Source: JBOGFC01 sp050742155 (GTDB taxonomy: Bacteria; Actinomycetota; Acidimicrobiia; Spongiisociales; JALYHC01). Taken from it: 7,025 nucleotides of DNA. The position numbers and the translations under genes are program-made. The stretch is taken from contig JBOGFC010000078.1 in assembly GCA_050742155.1 (NCBI GenBank), forward strand, positions 1-7,025, in the 5' to 3' direction. This document shows positions 5,752 through 7,025 of the stretch, piece by piece. Under the pieces are notes generated by a model that saw nothing but the letters and a program-made list of their open reading frames with translations, did no database searches and was not told the DNA's origin. Position 1 is the stretch's first letter. Each line of letters begins with the position of its first letter.

Positions 5752-5815
5752 AGTCTCCCCTCCCCCTCAGGGGGAGGGATCTTCCCAGTCTCCCCTCCCC
5801 CTCAGGGGGAGGGAT
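5746..5815. repeat. 35-bp tandem repeat (2 copies), each with a 9-bp G/C palindrome
   Basis: The two units, 5746-5780 and 5781-5815, differ only at 5751 (T) versus 5786 (C). Each holds a perfect palindrome with arms CCCTCCCCC and GGGGGAGGG around a TCA loop. The arms are 5758-5766/5770-5778 and 5793-5801/5805-5813. The right end continues into a GGGGAGGGGG tract (5816-5825). The hairpins are strong enough to form in RNA or single-stranded DNA. The same arm sequence recurs downstream of rpsQ, and a variant lies between rpsJ and rplC, so this looks like a dispersed intergenic repeat family (REP-like). That identity is inference. Confidence 0.85.
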
Positions 5816-5832
5816 GGGGAGGGGGTTGCCCT

Positions 5833-7020
<1,188 letters not shown>

Positions 7021-7025
7021 GTGCT

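Larger units (their letters stand above)
5734..5832. other. tuf-rpsJ intergenic spacer with duplicated hairpin
   Basis: This spacer of about 99 bases lies between the tuf stop and the rpsJ ATG. Most of it is a tandem pair of 35-bp units with perfect G/C hairpins (5746-5815), followed by a G-rich stretch to 5825. I see no poly-U tract after either hairpin on the minus-strand transcript, so a classical intrinsic terminator is not supported. I also see no convincing -35/-10 promoter. Read-through from tuf into rpsJ therefore seems possible, but it cannot be decided from sequence. Confidence 0.7.

Noticed and set aside
5746..5815. Hairpins as an intrinsic terminator of tuf.
   Set aside because: The stems are strong, but no run of U follows either of them on the minus-strand transcript; purine-rich GAGACT follows instead. 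Termination cannot be excluded but is not supported.

Overview
This window is almost entirely the 5' part of a bacterial S10-spc ribosomal protein cluster joined to the end of the str operon. Every gene is on the minus strand. In transcription order, right to left, they are tuf (EF-Tu), rpsJ (S10), rplC (L3), rplD (L4), rplW (L23), rplB (L2), rpsS (S19), rplV (L22), rpsC (S3), rplP (L16), rpmC (L29) and rpsQ (S17). The window opens 5 bases before the tuf start and closes about 150 bases after the rpsQ stop. The next gene expected from the canonical order, rplN (L14), is not reached.

The DNA is very GC-rich and codon third positions are mostly G or C. GTG starts are common (rplC, rplD, rplV, rplP and rpmC). 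The L3 segment GSIGACATPS, the EF-Tu P-loop GHIDHGKT and the S10 C-terminus are of actinobacterial type. A high-GC actinobacterium, possibly a deep or uncultured lineage, is the best guess. That placement is inference from sequence style and was not tested by phylogeny.

From rplC to rpsQ the genes are packed tightly, with 8-, 4- and 1-base overlaps or gaps of 1-2 bases. The exception is a gap of about 50 bases before rpmC. This packing implies one polycistronic message with translational coupling. EF-Tu delivers aminoacyl-tRNA to the ribosome. The other eleven products are structural proteins of the 30S (S10, S19, S3, S17) or 50S (L3, L4, L23, L2, L22, L16, L29) subunit.

Three intergenic spaces depart from this compactness: tuf-rpsJ, rpsJ-rplC and the region after rpsQ. 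All three contain the same kind of G/C-only hairpin, with 9-bp perfect arms of the form CCCTCCCCC or CCCCCTCCC. Two of them are tandemly duplicated, as 35-bp and 60-bp units. The other unusual features are low-complexity, mainly acidic C-terminal tails on S3, S19 and L4. The S3 tail also carries a 9-residue repeat. L2 has a His-to-Leu change beside the peptidyl-transferase histidine.

I found no mobile-element gene, tRNA, CRISPR, defence gene or novel multi-gene system. The interest lies in the hairpin family and the protein tails.
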